DNA of 64,000 bases from Rhyacophila brunnea (lineage: Eukaryota > Arthropoda > Insecta > Trichoptera > Rhyacophilidae): assembly GCA_022495005.1 (NCBI GenBank), contig JAGYXB010000615.1:496001-560000 (forward strand), given 5' to 3'. Every line of letters begins with the position of its first letter. The stretch's first letter is position 1. The notes below the pieces were generated by a model, which was given only the letters and a program-made list of their open reading frames with translations, was not told the DNA's origin and did not search any database. This document shows positions 26,001 to 34,640 of the stretch, piece after piece. Position numbers and translations under genes: made by a program.

Positions 26001-29000
26001 CAATCTAATAGAAGTTGGAAAGAATTTTATCTAACAATGAGTTCGTCGATCCTGTGGGTCTCATACGACAAAGGTGACAAACATTCTTGAGACATTACTG
26101 GGATTAAAGACAAAAGTAATGACAAATTGCTTTATTGACCCAAAACCAATACTCATTAATGGCATTCAAATCATGTGGGTCAACAGTTACGTCTAACTTC
26201 GACAACAAATGTTTATGTATGACGAGATTGCTTGCTGGCATATAGCGTATTTGAGCATCCATCTATAGTATCTTCAAAAGTGTGCCCATTGTGCCTAATG
26301 CTTCAAATACATTATCGTCATGTTATGTGCTGTCACATGATTTCGTCATTCCGCAGAATATTTTGAATGATCACTACCTCTATAAATTCAATGATAAAGA
26401 GTGACAACTCTAATATGTTAGTATTTTGAATTATTATTCATTATTCATGATAATTTCAATTAATTTTTACAGTATCTATGTGTGCGTACGATAAAATAAC
26501 TTGCGATATTGCATCCATAGATAATAGACGTAAACAGGAGACAGATAATAATTTAATTGAAAATCCACAGAGGAAACCATTAAACATTATTGTTCTGGCG
26601 ATTTCGGCAAATTTGCTAACTGACAATCTTCATTTAAAGGTCGCTGCATGATGGGAGTATCAGTCTGATAACATTTTAAATACCAATAAAATGTACACAT
26701 TTTTTTCCCGTAGCGGCAGTTTACTGTGACAGCACATGACGTGATATTTGAAGCATAAGGTGTTCCAATTAATATGAGCTTACCAGTGCCCACGTATCTC
26801 CTTAATGTAAAAGATTGGTTTCGATAAATACTACTATATTTTAATTATTGTTTCAGAATTGCCATGTTAATTCACAAGCTGGCCGAGAACGGTACACGTG
26901 CTTGTGGCAAGGCTGCAAAGTTTATAATCGGCCATCTTGTTCAAGATGCTGGCTGGAAGGTCACGTTTTATCTCACGGAGGCAGCAAACTCTTCAGATGC
27001 ATCGTTGATGGATGTGGCCGAAGATTTAATAGTCAGGTTTGTGAATGCTTATATTTTTATTAAATCACAGTGTGGTGGAACGAATGGATTGTGAACATTT
27101 TATTTATGCAGTCTGGTACTTTCAGTAGCATTTATAAGCTACATTTAATTAATTGAAAATGTTTCATATTCATAGTGAACAATTATTTATGTATATTGGA
27201 ACAATTTAAACTGCAGGCGGGAAATAACAGTGCTCTTCTGTTATAATTGAATCTGTAATGTGAATTGAATTGCTCAGATAATTTAATCATAAAAGTGTGC
27301 TTTGATTTTGTGGTATTCCATTACTGTATCTAATAAGATTTCTGAATTTATTGAATATTCGCTAATAAATGGCAACACCTGTGTAATAGTAGGCAGGTAT
27401 TACAGTTTCCTTTTTACATATTGTGGTAACAATAACACCACATCATTTATTTGACAGTAAATAATTTTGGTTAGCCACTAATATTAATTTTGTAAATACA
27501 TTTGGGGATGACCAAACTGTTTTTATTATTCTCAGAAGTTTAAATCTTTTGAAGACTAATACTAGGCATCAAGGTTTGTTCTTGAACTTGTTTTTCAAAT
27601 AATACTTTTGAAGTAATAAAATGAATCCTTTTCATTTGTTGCAGATGAATTTTTGTCCTTATTAAAATTATGTAGTAGTAATTAAATTGGTTTCTGTAAA
27701 ATATGCTTTTGGCAAATCATCATTGTTTTGCAATACCATGTTCACTAGTGTGCACTGGACACTTTTTAGTTGTATCCACCTTTATATCAGAGATGCTGGA
27801 CTCAAGATAAACACATACGCTGACCACATCTATGTCTTTCGTCATAAAATTATATAAATAGTCAATCTTGGTAACAAACACATCATTACATATGTTTTAG
27901 TTTACAGATTTATTTATCCCGTGAATATAATAAGGTTTTGTGTGTAAATTTTCATTCATAATTTAATATTCTATTCAAATGGTGTCAAAAATATATGTAA
28001 ATGTTTCTTCTCTCGTTTTCAGCTGGCGCTGCAAAGGCATGTCAACAATCATTTCTCGGAGCAAGGCAGTAGCGTCACGCCTGCCAAGAAATCCCTGGAC
28101 AGCAGTGGACCAAAACTCATTCGGAGGAATGGTAAAAAGCTGCGGTATAGAAGACAACCATGGTCAGGTAACTATTGCAACATACTATAAATTTTTCATC
28201 ACATGTATTCCATGTTGAGAATTCAATGGCTTGTTTGAATTCACATTTTGTTTTATTTTCCAATCAATGTGTGTTTCAAATTGACTTATACAAGATCATG
28301 GCGTTTTGAAGTTTTTCCACTGCATTCATTGAGACCGTTTTTATGTACCTCAACAATATAAAACCTCATTAGTTGCAAATGGTTCCATACCAATGGCCAA
28401 CACCTCATGACATAAAACATTGTACAGGGGACACAGACAGAATCTCAAAATACTGTATATCTTCAATATGCACGCTTATTGCAAAGTAGGTATCATTATT
28501 TTTTCAACCATATACAACATTATGAATAATTTTATTGTATTTGGCATTATTTTTAATTGGATATGTGTCGATGATATTACAACACAGTGCTATAAAGACA
28601 TGAATGCGAATTTGCAATATGCACCCTTATTGTAAGAGTATTTTTTAATGACATTTATCTGTTTACTTGGAATGAAATTTGTCTGATCAGACCGAGATGA
28701 TTGTGTGCAAGGTCATTTACGGGCCTTTTTATTCTTCAGATGCTGTCTATTAATAAATCATTCATATATCCAGGGCATAGACAAAAATCATCACAGACAT
28801 GGAACAGATATGGCATAAAAAGAAAAATGGCATTGACTCAAATGGGTCGAGAGAATTGCTTATCCTTATCAAAACTCAGGACATTCATGGTGATAATTTT
28901 CTGACACTGTCTTGGAAATATTATGTAGTGATTTAAAATATTGTGCTTACAATTTCAGCTCGTATGTTCGACTTCTTCGACGCTGGCATAATGGAAGGTC

Positions 29001-31700
29001 TACAGTACAGGGTTGTGCAATCGGCAGCTTGGCGCAGAGGGGAGCTTCCGGGAGCTGGGAACGGGGCAAACATTTATGCCTCGGAACGGACCCCGCATTG
29101 TATGACGATGCGAGCAAGCATTCTGGCTAGAAGAATCAATTCTGAATCTGAAGAGAGAGAGTGCATGATTAGATGGACACCGCCTTATGTGTAAGTATCA
29201 ATTTGCCTATCCTGTCCTGATCCAGATTCCTCCTGATCACCGATGAGCAGAACATAGAGAATGTCAACAGCTTTAAATACCTGGGGGCATGGCCCCCACG
29301 AAGGGGTGACTGACAGGGCTCTAGCCTGGAGGCCTGGGGGCTGGGAGGGCCCAGCGTGACGGGTCGACCTGATAGTGAGATAAACACACTTCACAAATTT
29401 GCTCTAATGGGAAAAATTTTTGCCTGACGCTCTATTTTACTCGGAGAATATTAACATTTTACAATATTTAGTTGTGTGATGCGATTTTTGATTATTGTGC
29501 GTCAATATTCGACAACTCCATAATTCAAGTGGGTTTATTCAACAATTAAAAAAAACCGCCAAAGATCCTGGCCTGGGGGCCCGCTTCAAGATGTGGGGGC
29601 CATGCCTGGGGGTGCACATGACAGGAGCGGGAAGACTGAAAGCGCAGAGAAATCTCACTGTTAAAAATAAGGCCGGCCGATCCACAGTTACACTGTGAGG
29701 TACTGTGTGTACTACAGTTTACTCCTAGGCATTCACATAATTTCATCAGAAATATATTTTGAGAATTTAAGGGGGGACATGCTCAGCATAGGTCAAAATG
29801 GAGCTTTTGTTCTATTTTCAAAGCATGATCCTGGACATACCTTAAACGTTGTAGATAATCTATTTATATAATTTTGAAGCCTTATTATCCTTTATATTTA
29901 TTTTAAACATTTGATGACTGCATAAAGTATTTTTATTACATAAAATAGTATTCTTTTAAACCTCTCGCTCTAATGTTTTAGAATATAGTCATATTTCAGT
30001 ACATAAATGTGCAGTGGTGTTAAGATTTTTTACATTTATTAATTTTTAAACGCATTTATAAAACCATCAGTATAATTTATGATGAGATAATTTTAGTAAA
30101 ATATTTACGATAAAAAATTATATTGATAATCTCTGTGATCCCAAATTTGACAAGAATTAGGCATTTTATTATTCAAAAAATGGGCAAGATTAACACATTT
30201 GAAGATAATTCTAAAGATACTAATTATAAGCTATGTCTTTGACCATTCAAGTGTGATAAACATCCTACGAATAATGATTGCTTTATAATAATTATTGACC
30301 TATGAATAAGGTAGTGTTTTTTTGAAATACGCCATTTCTTTTGTCATCCCCCAGTGGTTAAGCTACAACATACGGCCGTAGCCATAAATTGACAAACTAA
30401 AATTGAAGTAGGGAGTAAGATCATGTTAACGCGCGTGTTTGAACATGTACCTAACCGAAAAAAAAATCTTTTTTTGGTTACTCATTTTGAGGTTAACGGA
30501 TTTTTACGACCAAATAGTACCAAACAATGATATCATCGTGTCTTGCTTAATTTTGAAGATTGAGATTGGTGAGACAGTCAGCATTTTTACGTGTACAGTT
30601 ATTATTACGATAGTTTAAAATACACACTATTGGTACAGGTAAATCCATGCACATGTACAGGCGCTATAAGTCTGCTTTTAGGGTGGCGATATTTGATTCC
30701 GTAGCGGTAATAAAATGGCAAAAGTTTTCACTTATGGCAGCTTACTGAGTCACAAATATTTCATATTATATCATTATGATTTTGTGTCCTTATTATTTTT
30801 TTTTTTTATATAAAGTTGTTCAATAATCAATCATCAACATTGTGAATGTCTAGTGCTTAACTGAAAACCTTGCAACCTGAAAACTCAATTTGCTTTTTTC
30901 GCAACCGTCTGCCATCCAAACCATCAAAATTTCCTGACTAAATGGTCTTGTTCAGCGAATGGACATGAACTGACCAGTCCGGAAAGTCTTTCGATGCGAC
31001 ACCATCTCAAGTGTGCAAGGAAGACAAATGATGAAATTCTTGTTATACTACGAAGATGACATTGCGAAACCTGATTTGAGAATCATTGGCTTATCCACTA
31101 CACCGATTAATTCAGCTACTATTCCATCTGTCTCAAACAGTTTGATACTTATCGGAAAGTGTATTTGTTTAGTCATTCGTTCGTTCGATGGCATGAATTT
31201 TTGAGAAGTGATGATGTAATAAATGTAATGTCTAATATTTCAGATTGGAAGATGAATGGATACCGGAAAAGGATTATGTATGCACCAAGGATGTTCCGAT
31301 CTCAAGCCTGGACTCAGCGGCGAGAGACGAGCTCTATTCAGGGTTCTGCGCTTCGTACAGGACCACAACGGAAAAGATCTCACCGAAACACAAGATTGAA
31401 GTGCCGAGTGCGCAGCAGATGAAACCCCCAAACGGCGTGTGCAAAGCGCTCAACGGAATCACTTTCGACTCGAATCGCGACAGTCATAATAATAATTCCA
31501 AGACTGATAGTTTAAATTCAACCACTGCCAATAATAATATAGAGTGTTCCTCCATAATTAACGGGAGGGCGGGCAAGAGAAGTGCAGACGGCGAAGCGGA
31601 GGAATCCAGCAGCGCGGGTTGTAAAGTGACCGGCGCCGCCAAGAGAAAGCGAGGACGGAGGTACGTCGGCAATCCCGCTTACAGATTGCAGAGTGCGTGA
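5055..31700 (+). CDS. jing: Jing / AEBP2 homologue, PRC2-associated zinc-finger protein (six coding exons)
   Basis: Join 5055-5095, 22944-25764, 26857-27036, 28023-28167, 28959-29190, 31244-31700: 3876 nt, 1291 residues plus TGA. All introns are GT-AG and the phases (2,0,0,1,2) are consistent. Residues 14-930 are long and disordered, then come three C2H2 fingers: C934/C939/H952/H957, C969/C974/H990/H994 and C1002/C1007/H1020/H1024. A basic stretch and a conserved [13 protein letters not shown] block (from 1064) follow. The three-finger block with this downstream motif is the hallmark of AEBP2 and Jing. Those proteins act in the nucleus with SUZ12 and RBBP4/p55 in PRC2, modulating H3K27 methylation; in Drosophila jing is needed for CNS midline, tracheal and border-cell development. 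Vertebrate AEBP2 is about 500 residues, so the long N-terminus resembles insect Jing. The assignment rests on motif recognition, without a database search. Confidence 0.92.
6098..6170. repeat. Short hairpin repeat
   Basis: An imperfect inverted repeat: GCCATTATAGATTATAGG pairs with CTATAAGCCTAATGGC across a short loop. It probably remains from a small MITE. No other function is visible. Confidence 0.5.
6300..6620 (-). repeat. Dispersed repeat family R1, copy 2
   Basis: Homologous to 3175-3480 (opposite strand) and 21290-21655 (same strand). It contains the block GATCTTTTTAGACC near one end and AAAGAAAACATGTCAATG in the middle. Short open frames on the minus strand are not conserved among copies. 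Confidence 0.65.
7927..8371. mobile_element. Non-autonomous hAT element with intact 8-bp target duplication
   Basis: Ends are CAGAGCGTTGGAGCGGA and its complement TCCGCTCCAACGCTCTG. The flanks are identical 8-mers, GTTTATCA at 7919-7926 and 8372-8379. Subterminal GCTCCG repeats are numerous at both ends. The 445-bp core is AT-rich and non-coding. The perfect duplication suggests a fairly recent insertion mobilised in trans by a hAT transposase. Confidence 0.9.
9355..9596 (-). repeat. MITE family M2, partial copy
   Basis: The reverse complement aligns with the left half of the element at 18387-18775. Shared landmarks are GATTTACTGCTGACAGTA, AAAATGCACGT, GTTGCAAGAT and CTTCTGAATTTTCACGC. Two overlapping short open frames on the + strand here are antisense to the repeat and are not genes. 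Confidence 0.65.
10545..10610 (-). repeat. LINE-type repeat fragment (same family as 34318-34640)
   Basis: The stretch GGCATTTGTCCAGCGGCC followed by GGCGAGCAATGTGCC resembles 34472-34515 (GGCATTTGTCCACCGGCT, then GCCGAGCGACATTCC). I infer a scrap of the same dispersed element. Confidence 0.5.
11185..11262 (+). repeat. tRNA-derived SINE head
   Basis: Has a tRNA-like A box (TGGCCGCGCGGCTTAAGC) and a B box (GGTTCGAATCC) at tRNA-like spacing, the RNA polymerase III internal promoter. The same head, with the B box deleted, begins the SINE at 34971, and its reverse complement ends the copy at 53857-54087. Here it is not followed by the usual SINE body, so this is a truncated or chimeric copy. The stem pairings are too poor for a functional tRNA. 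Confidence 0.75.
12365..12620 (+). pseudogene. Possible LINE reverse-transcriptase C-terminal remnant
   Basis: A degraded frame contains [10 protein letters not shown] followed after a stop by [11 protein letters not shown]. This is similar in layout to the 'LLYGSECW' region that follows the reverse-transcriptase domain of many non-LTR retrotransposons. The remainder is too decayed to classify. Confidence 0.35.
12742..12755. repeat. Poly-C run (14 bp)
   Basis: An uninterrupted run of 14 cytosines in AT-rich DNA. The length is prone to sequencing error. Confidence 0.85.
12890..13057 (+). repeat. SINE body, 5'-truncated
   Basis: Shares CTGGCAAGTACACATATTG, GTGTGTGAGTCAGGGTATGG and TAGGATCGGACATGG with 34971-35186. 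It lacks the tRNA-like head. The sequence immediately upstream ends GGCCGCCACTG, which looks like the end of a hAT element, so the head may have been replaced by that insertion. Confidence 0.75.
13669..14215 (+). repeat. Tigger-family internal fragment, copy 1
   Basis: Homologous to the interior of the Tigger/pogo element at 58297-59287 and to 52050-52490. Shared blocks are TTGAATCATATAAA, GAATTAACTGAAAATGAAT, AAAGATGGCTAAAAGTAT and GTCTAGCTAGTCGGGAAG. Terminal inverted repeats are not recognisable here. Confidence 0.65.
14355..14369. mobile_element. Possible hAT end
   Basis: Ends CCCGCCACTG, as many hAT elements do. No partner end was found. Confidence 0.25.
14690..14770 (-). repeat. tRNA-like sequence (pseudogene or SINE head)
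   Basis: On the minus strand the sequence has an A-box-like segment (GTGCAGTGAGTAATGCGC) and a B box (GGATTCGATTACC). The stems pair poorly, so it is not scored as a tRNA gene. It belongs with the tRNA-like sequences at 53341 and 60296. Confidence 0.5.
15133..15371. mobile_element. MITE with long inverted repeats
   Basis: About 85-bp arms: CCATCCATGGACTGAAACCG at the left is complementary to CGGTTTCAGTCCATGGATGG at the right, and the inner parts (TTCATGGAAATATATTTT versus AAAATATATTTTCATGAA) continue the pairing. It has no coding capacity. A diverged relative lies at 2186-2400. Confidence 0.85.
16207..16255. mobile_element. hAT element terminus
   Basis: CAGGGGCGGCTCTACC is a typical hAT left end. 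The matching right end was not found within 1 kb, so this may be a truncated copy. Confidence 0.45.
18387..18775 (+). repeat. MITE family M2, fullest copy
   Basis: The left half matches 9355-9596 (reverse) and the right half matches 30478-30670. The ends are weakly inverted: CCCGTTTACGTGCATG at the left against CATGCACGTGTACAGG at the right. Taking the three copies together defines an element of about 390 bp. It is non-coding. Confidence 0.65.
19206..19580. mobile_element. MITE with GC-rich terminal repeats
   Basis: GCACCCGGGGAATAATAG at the left pairs with CTATTATTCCCCGGGTGC at the right, and the complementarity continues through GTGGCACAA. ATGT at 19201-19204 and 19582-19585 could be a 4-bp target duplication, with one unpaired base at each side. 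It has no coding sequence. Confidence 0.85.
19650..19730. mobile_element. hAT element left terminus
   Basis: CAGTGGAGTAACTAGG leads into GGTGTCACCCG, a recognisable hAT end. A run of ten C lies at 19717-19726. The right end was not identified. Confidence 0.5.
21290..21655 (-). repeat. Dispersed repeat family R1, copy 3
   Basis: The longest copy, homologous to 6300-6620 and, inverted, to 3175-3480. It contains ATCGTGTAAAGATGACTAAA and AAAGAAAACATGTCAATG. Open frames are not conserved. Confidence 0.65.
22944..25764 (+). CDS. jing: jing exon 2 (large disordered region and start of zinc finger 1)
   Basis: Bounded by TCTCTTTTCAG (acceptor ends 22943) and GCAG|GTAAAG. It encodes residues 14-954. 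It starts [15 protein letters not shown], rich in Ser, Pro, Glu and Gly, and its first 500 bp are strikingly GC-rich against the AT-rich surroundings. Basic and Pro-rich stretches follow (about 215-370), then a Gln run (about residues 406-410), an Asn/Met low-complexity tract (about 625-710) and an acidic Ser/Asp region (about 790-880). The exon ends inside zinc finger 1 after C934, C939 and H952. Large antisense frames here are only shadows of the GC-rich coding strand. Confidence 0.95.
24787..25035 (+). repeat. Asn-Met low-complexity coding tract
   Basis: Repeats of AAY ATG AAY triplets encode runs such as [16 protein letters not shown] within Jing. The sequence is a decayed coding microsatellite, in frame and without stops. 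It probably varies in length between individuals. Its function is unknown; similar tracts in insect transcription regulators are disordered. Confidence 0.9.
25765..26856 (+). other. jing intron 2
   Basis: GTAAAG to TTTCAG, phase 0, interrupting zinc finger 1 between the His952 and His957 ligands. It contains one MITE (26294-26760). The rest shows nothing recognisable. Confidence 0.9.
26294..26760. mobile_element. MITE in jing intron 2
   Basis: CCTAATGCTTCAAATA at the left pairs with TATTTGAAGCATAAGG at the right, with further pairing through TGCTGTCACA and TGTGACAGCA. The arms are about 40 bp. It is non-coding, and no obvious target duplication was seen. Confidence 0.75.
26857..27036 (+). 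CDS. jing: jing exon 3 (zinc fingers 1 end, 2, and 3 start)
   Basis: 180 nt, phase 0 at both ends, residues 955-1014. It supplies the last histidine of finger 1 (H957), the whole of finger 2 (C969, C974, H990, H994; C-x4-C-x15-H-x3-H, longer between Cys and His than the standard finger) and both cysteines of finger 3 (C1002, C1007). Splice sites are TTTCAG and GTTTGT. The extended finger 2 spacing and the run of three adjacent fingers match the AEBP2/Jing family. Confidence 0.95.
27037..28022 (+). other. jing intron 3
   Basis: Phase 0, inside zinc finger 3. AT-rich, with nothing recognisable. Confidence 0.9.
28023..28167 (+). CDS. jing: jing exon 4 (end of zinc finger 3 and basic linker)
   Basis: Acceptor CGTTTTCAG, donor CAG|GTAACT, 145 nt, residues 1015-1062 plus the first base of codon 1063. 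It gives [10 protein letters not shown], completing finger 3 (H1020, H1024), then a Ser/Lys linker and the basic patch [15 protein letters not shown]. In AEBP2 the conserved segment after the fingers contacts the SUZ12-RBBP4 module; I infer the same here from similarity of layout. Confidence 0.95.
28168..28958 (+). other. jing intron 4
   Basis: Phase 1. No gene or clear repeat recognised. Confidence 0.9.
28959..29190 (+). CDS. jing: jing exon 5 (conserved [10 protein letters not shown] domain)
   Basis: 232 nt, acceptor AATTTCAG, donor GT|GTAAGT. Completes Ala1063, then residues 1064-1139 and two bases of Val1140. It begins [17 protein letters not shown], the most diagnostic AEBP2/Jing block after the zinc fingers, and ends [14 protein letters not shown]. 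Failure to splice here would meet a stop codon immediately (GTG TAA). The encoded domain is likely part of the PRC2-binding surface; that role is known for AEBP2 and inferred here. Confidence 0.95.
29213..29690 (+). pseudogene. LINE reverse-transcriptase remnant interrupted by a transposon
   Basis: The frame before 29288 reads [19 protein letters not shown], and the frame after 29612 resumes [15 protein letters not shown]. Together they resemble the thumb-side 'FKYLG' region of non-LTR reverse transcriptases. The intervening 317 bp is a separate mobile element with an 8-bp duplication. Only this short part of the LINE survives, and it lies in sense orientation in a jing intron. Confidence 0.7.
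29288..29604. mobile_element. Transposon family Z, copy 1, inserted in the LINE remnant
   Basis: Terminal repeats CATGGCCCCCAC and GTGGGGGCCATG are exact complements. The flanks are identical: CCTGGGGG at 29280-29287 and 29605-29612. Removing the element and one duplicate restores a continuous LINE reading frame, which confirms the boundaries independently. Copies lie at 47220-47567 and 63661 onward. The 8-bp duplication suggests a hAT-type transposase, though the termini are not the usual CAG type. No coding capacity. Confidence 0.85.
29771..30449 (+). mobile_element. piggyBac-like non-autonomous element, copy A
   Basis: Begins after TTAA (29767-29770) with GGGGGGACATGCTCAGC. A second copy, inverted, ends at the same TTAA-G6 terminus (56342/56343). 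Both copies stop at a common inner boundary, TTTGAACATGT, with no second TTAA end, so they derive from the same truncated or asymmetric element. The terminus resembles that of the intact TTAA element at 47641-48026. No open frame. Confidence 0.7.
30478..30670 (+). repeat. MITE family M2, right-half copy
   Basis: Matches 18580-18777: ACTCATTTTGAGGTTAAC, GAGACAGTCAGCA, TAAAATACACACTATTGGT, AAATCCATGCAC. It abuts the piggyBac-like copy, suggesting that one inserted into the other. Confidence 0.7.
31244..31700 (+). CDS. jing: jing exon 6 (C-terminus and stop)
   Basis: Acceptor ATATTTCAG, phase 2. Completes Val1140, then residues 1141-1291 and TGA at 31698-31700. It starts [20 protein letters not shown], continuing the conserved post-finger domain to about residue 1190. 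A variable Ser/Asn-rich region follows, and then a basic tail, [19 protein letters not shown]. The tail has a KRKRGRR cluster that could serve as a nuclear localisation signal (inference). Confidence 0.95.
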
Positions 31701-34317
31701 AAGAAGGGAGAGCGGCGGGCGGATGAGGATCCCCAATAGGCTGTTGTCTTCATAGTCTTCTCCACCGCAAGGGCCTTTAAAACGTTTAGCGATAATATCA
31801 ATACCGGTATGCCTATGCTGTATGTTTTAATATTACTCGAATCTAGCCTTTGGATTTCTCCCGTAGTATATCTACTGGCGGGGCGGGCTGAATTTCGTTT
31901 ATGTTTTTATTTTTCACGTTCGGAATTAATTTAGTCTCATCCTTTCGGTAAACGATCATAGTCATTATATATTGTCGACTGGTAAATTGTAATGGTAAAA
32001 TACACTTAAGTGAAATTGCGTTTCTCTTACAGATTGATAAGACTGAAAATTACTGTATTATAAATATGAAATCGAAAAATAGGGCATCGTCGTCGCTATC
32101 AATTTATAACAAATTCTCTCGAATACTCGACATTCATTGAGTTATGTTTAGTTTGTAATGTGTAATATGAAATTATTGTATTCCAATTATGTAAGCGTAG
32201 CAAATATTTTTCGTACGCTGTCTCCAATGATCGGACAAACGGCTGACGTGAAAGCCGCTCCACGCGTAAGTAATTACGGCCAAAAATAGTTTGTATTATA
32301 GTATGAAGGAATTTTCGTAATCCGGCGGTTGTTCGCGCTATCGATATCGTGTGTGTATATAGAAAATTGTACAGATCGAAGGAGTGTAATGATAACTTAG
32401 AAAATGGTCAGTTTTCGCGAAGATGTTTGATAATTATTACGTGCAGACTTTTCATTGTTTGTTAGGATCCTTATAAATGATTATCGTTTATAATTCCACG
32501 CTCTTTTAGCGTGTTATTTTAATCATCTATTTGCTATTAAATAGACGTGTGTGTACAATATCTTTTTATTAATAATTTAGAGGCGATTTTATATGAATTT
32601 AAGCCGGCTAGTTTGTCAATAACGGATTTATTTGTAAATAATGTACGTCGAGTGTTTAGTTAGCTGTAAGTTTGTACAGTAATATACGGATGACGCATCT
32701 GTACAGTTGTTTATCCTATAGAATTTATGTACAGCGGGAAGGAACTATGATACGACCAGCTAATACACAACACACTGCCAATCGTGTAAGAGCTAGTAGT
32801 CTTATCATTAGATTGTCTCTTATATCACGATGATTTAGGGTTAAGTCACATGCCCCGTTTATGGCGGCATGTATTTTTTTAATTGAATATTTGACATGTT
32901 TAACAAGCCAAGACTAACATTGCGGAGATATTCATATCGGCCAATACTTTATACGAGAGTTATAAACGGAACCGGAACTAAACCCTGAGAACCACATAAT
33001 CATGTTAAAACCGGAATCCCAGAATAATAGTGCTGAGATTTCAACATATTTTATGATTCAAACGAACGCCTTTGGTAAAAAAATTCATTTACAGATTAAA
33101 TTTCTTTCGGTGAACTGAAGAAACCAGGCTACAAATGTTATTTTGATAGAACTAAACTGCAGAAATGAACCACTTCTTTTTTTTCCTATTTGGAACCCAA
33201 ACCTTTTAAAAATATAGCGTTTCCACAGCTCTGCTTTACGCACATCTTATTTCACGGATCTATTATAACTCTGCCATTAAGGTGGAATCCTATGACTGTT
33301 ATACTTGACAAAATATACCAACAATTATCCAGTTATAGACCTAGACAAGTACACAAGTGAATAATCGTTAACTGTTTCCACGACTTGTATATTATATTCA
33401 TGCTTCAGTCATGAAAATATTCAATTTCTCAAACACGCCAGTTATGGGAATATGTATATAACAGTATCTGATTCTATGAAGGTTGCTTCGGCTATTAATT
33501 TTGACATCACAATGTTATGGTCCTTTTCAGGTTTCACTCCTGTTATAGCTTAGACACCCATTGTCTTTTGATGCAACCATTTTACAAATTGTGGAAGGGT
33601 CCCTCAACTAAATTATATTAATTCTTCTGCAGCAATATTCTTTGCAACCTTAGTTGCAACTATACAATATTCACAAAGTTTTGTTCCCCCCTACGAACCC
33701 TGAGGAGACCCAATTGGTTTGTTTATAAGTTGCCCGACTTAACCAACATTTTTTTACACTGGAGGGAATAATAGCATTCTCTCGTAAATATATTAAATTT
33801 GTAAATCACATCATTTCCATGATACTGTACTCGTCCAGCATTAGACATGGAACATTTCACAAAACGACTGCACCCTAATGTATTCAAAAACGTTGTACTT
33901 ATTCATTTTGTATGGAATTCTACATAGCTCACTGAAATCCGTCTAATCATTTAATATTATATATAGATTATCCATCTGTCTGTTCGTTTTCATTTGTTCA
34001 GTTATAACAAACTTCTCGACCAATATTGATAAAGCTCGCAAAGCTTTATAGACTATATGCTTTGTTTATAACAATTCTGTCTTCTTCCAGTGCTAGAAAC
34101 ATGCGAGTTCCCATAAAACTTTCTTCCAAAGGAAATAACTTTTTTGTTAATGACTATTAATCTGAAACCTTCACAAATAGGAATGCAACAAAACGAAAGC
34201 TTCATATTGTATTTACTCTTAGAGATAATTTACTTTGAACATTTAAAATATTAAATACCGTACACTGCACCCGAGTAAAGTGTGGTACTTCACCTTGTGA
34301 TAATATTAATCATCAGC
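31701..34317 (+). other. jing: Probable jing 3'UTR (proximal part)
   Basis: No repeat or other gene is visible immediately after the stop, unlike the flanking DNA. Three UGUANAUA (Pumilio-type) motifs occur at 32354-32361, 32633-32640 and 33453-33460. I found no AATAAA hexamer before about 34.7 kb; 34715-34720 is the first clear one, although variant signals are possible. The true 3' end cannot be set from sequence alone. Confidence 0.5.
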
Positions 34318-34640
34318 ATGCCAATCCACTGCCGGATGAAGGTCTCCCCATAGCTCTATTCACTCTTCTCGGCCCATAGTTCTTTGCTGCCACGTACATC
34401 AACCAAACTTTATGAGCTCGTCTATCCAGCAGGTTTTCGGGCATCCCTGTGGGCATTTAATGCACCTGTATAATGGCATTTGTCCACCGGCTTGTCTTCT
34501 CGCCGAGCGACATTCCAGCCCATTTTTCATCTGCTCAGCGACCCCTATCACATCGCATACTCTTGTCTGCTTCATTATCCATTGGTTTCTTTTGTGATCT
34601 TTAGCCCGCTCTCACATCTAAACTCGTCCATCTGCAGCGT
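34318..34640 (-). repeat. LINE-type repeat fragment
   Basis: The stretch around GCCAATCCACTGCCGGATGA, then GGTCTCCCCATAGCTC, is a widely dispersed insect LINE-derived motif. A downstream part recurs at 10545-10610. No frame survives. Confidence 0.55.

Larger units (their letters stand above)
29191..31243 (+). other. jing intron 5
   Basis: Phase 2. It carries a LINE fragment split by a transposon (29213-29690), a piggyBac-like piece (29771-30449) and part of MITE family M2 (30478-30670). The remaining sequence to 31243 shows nothing recognisable. Confidence 0.9.
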
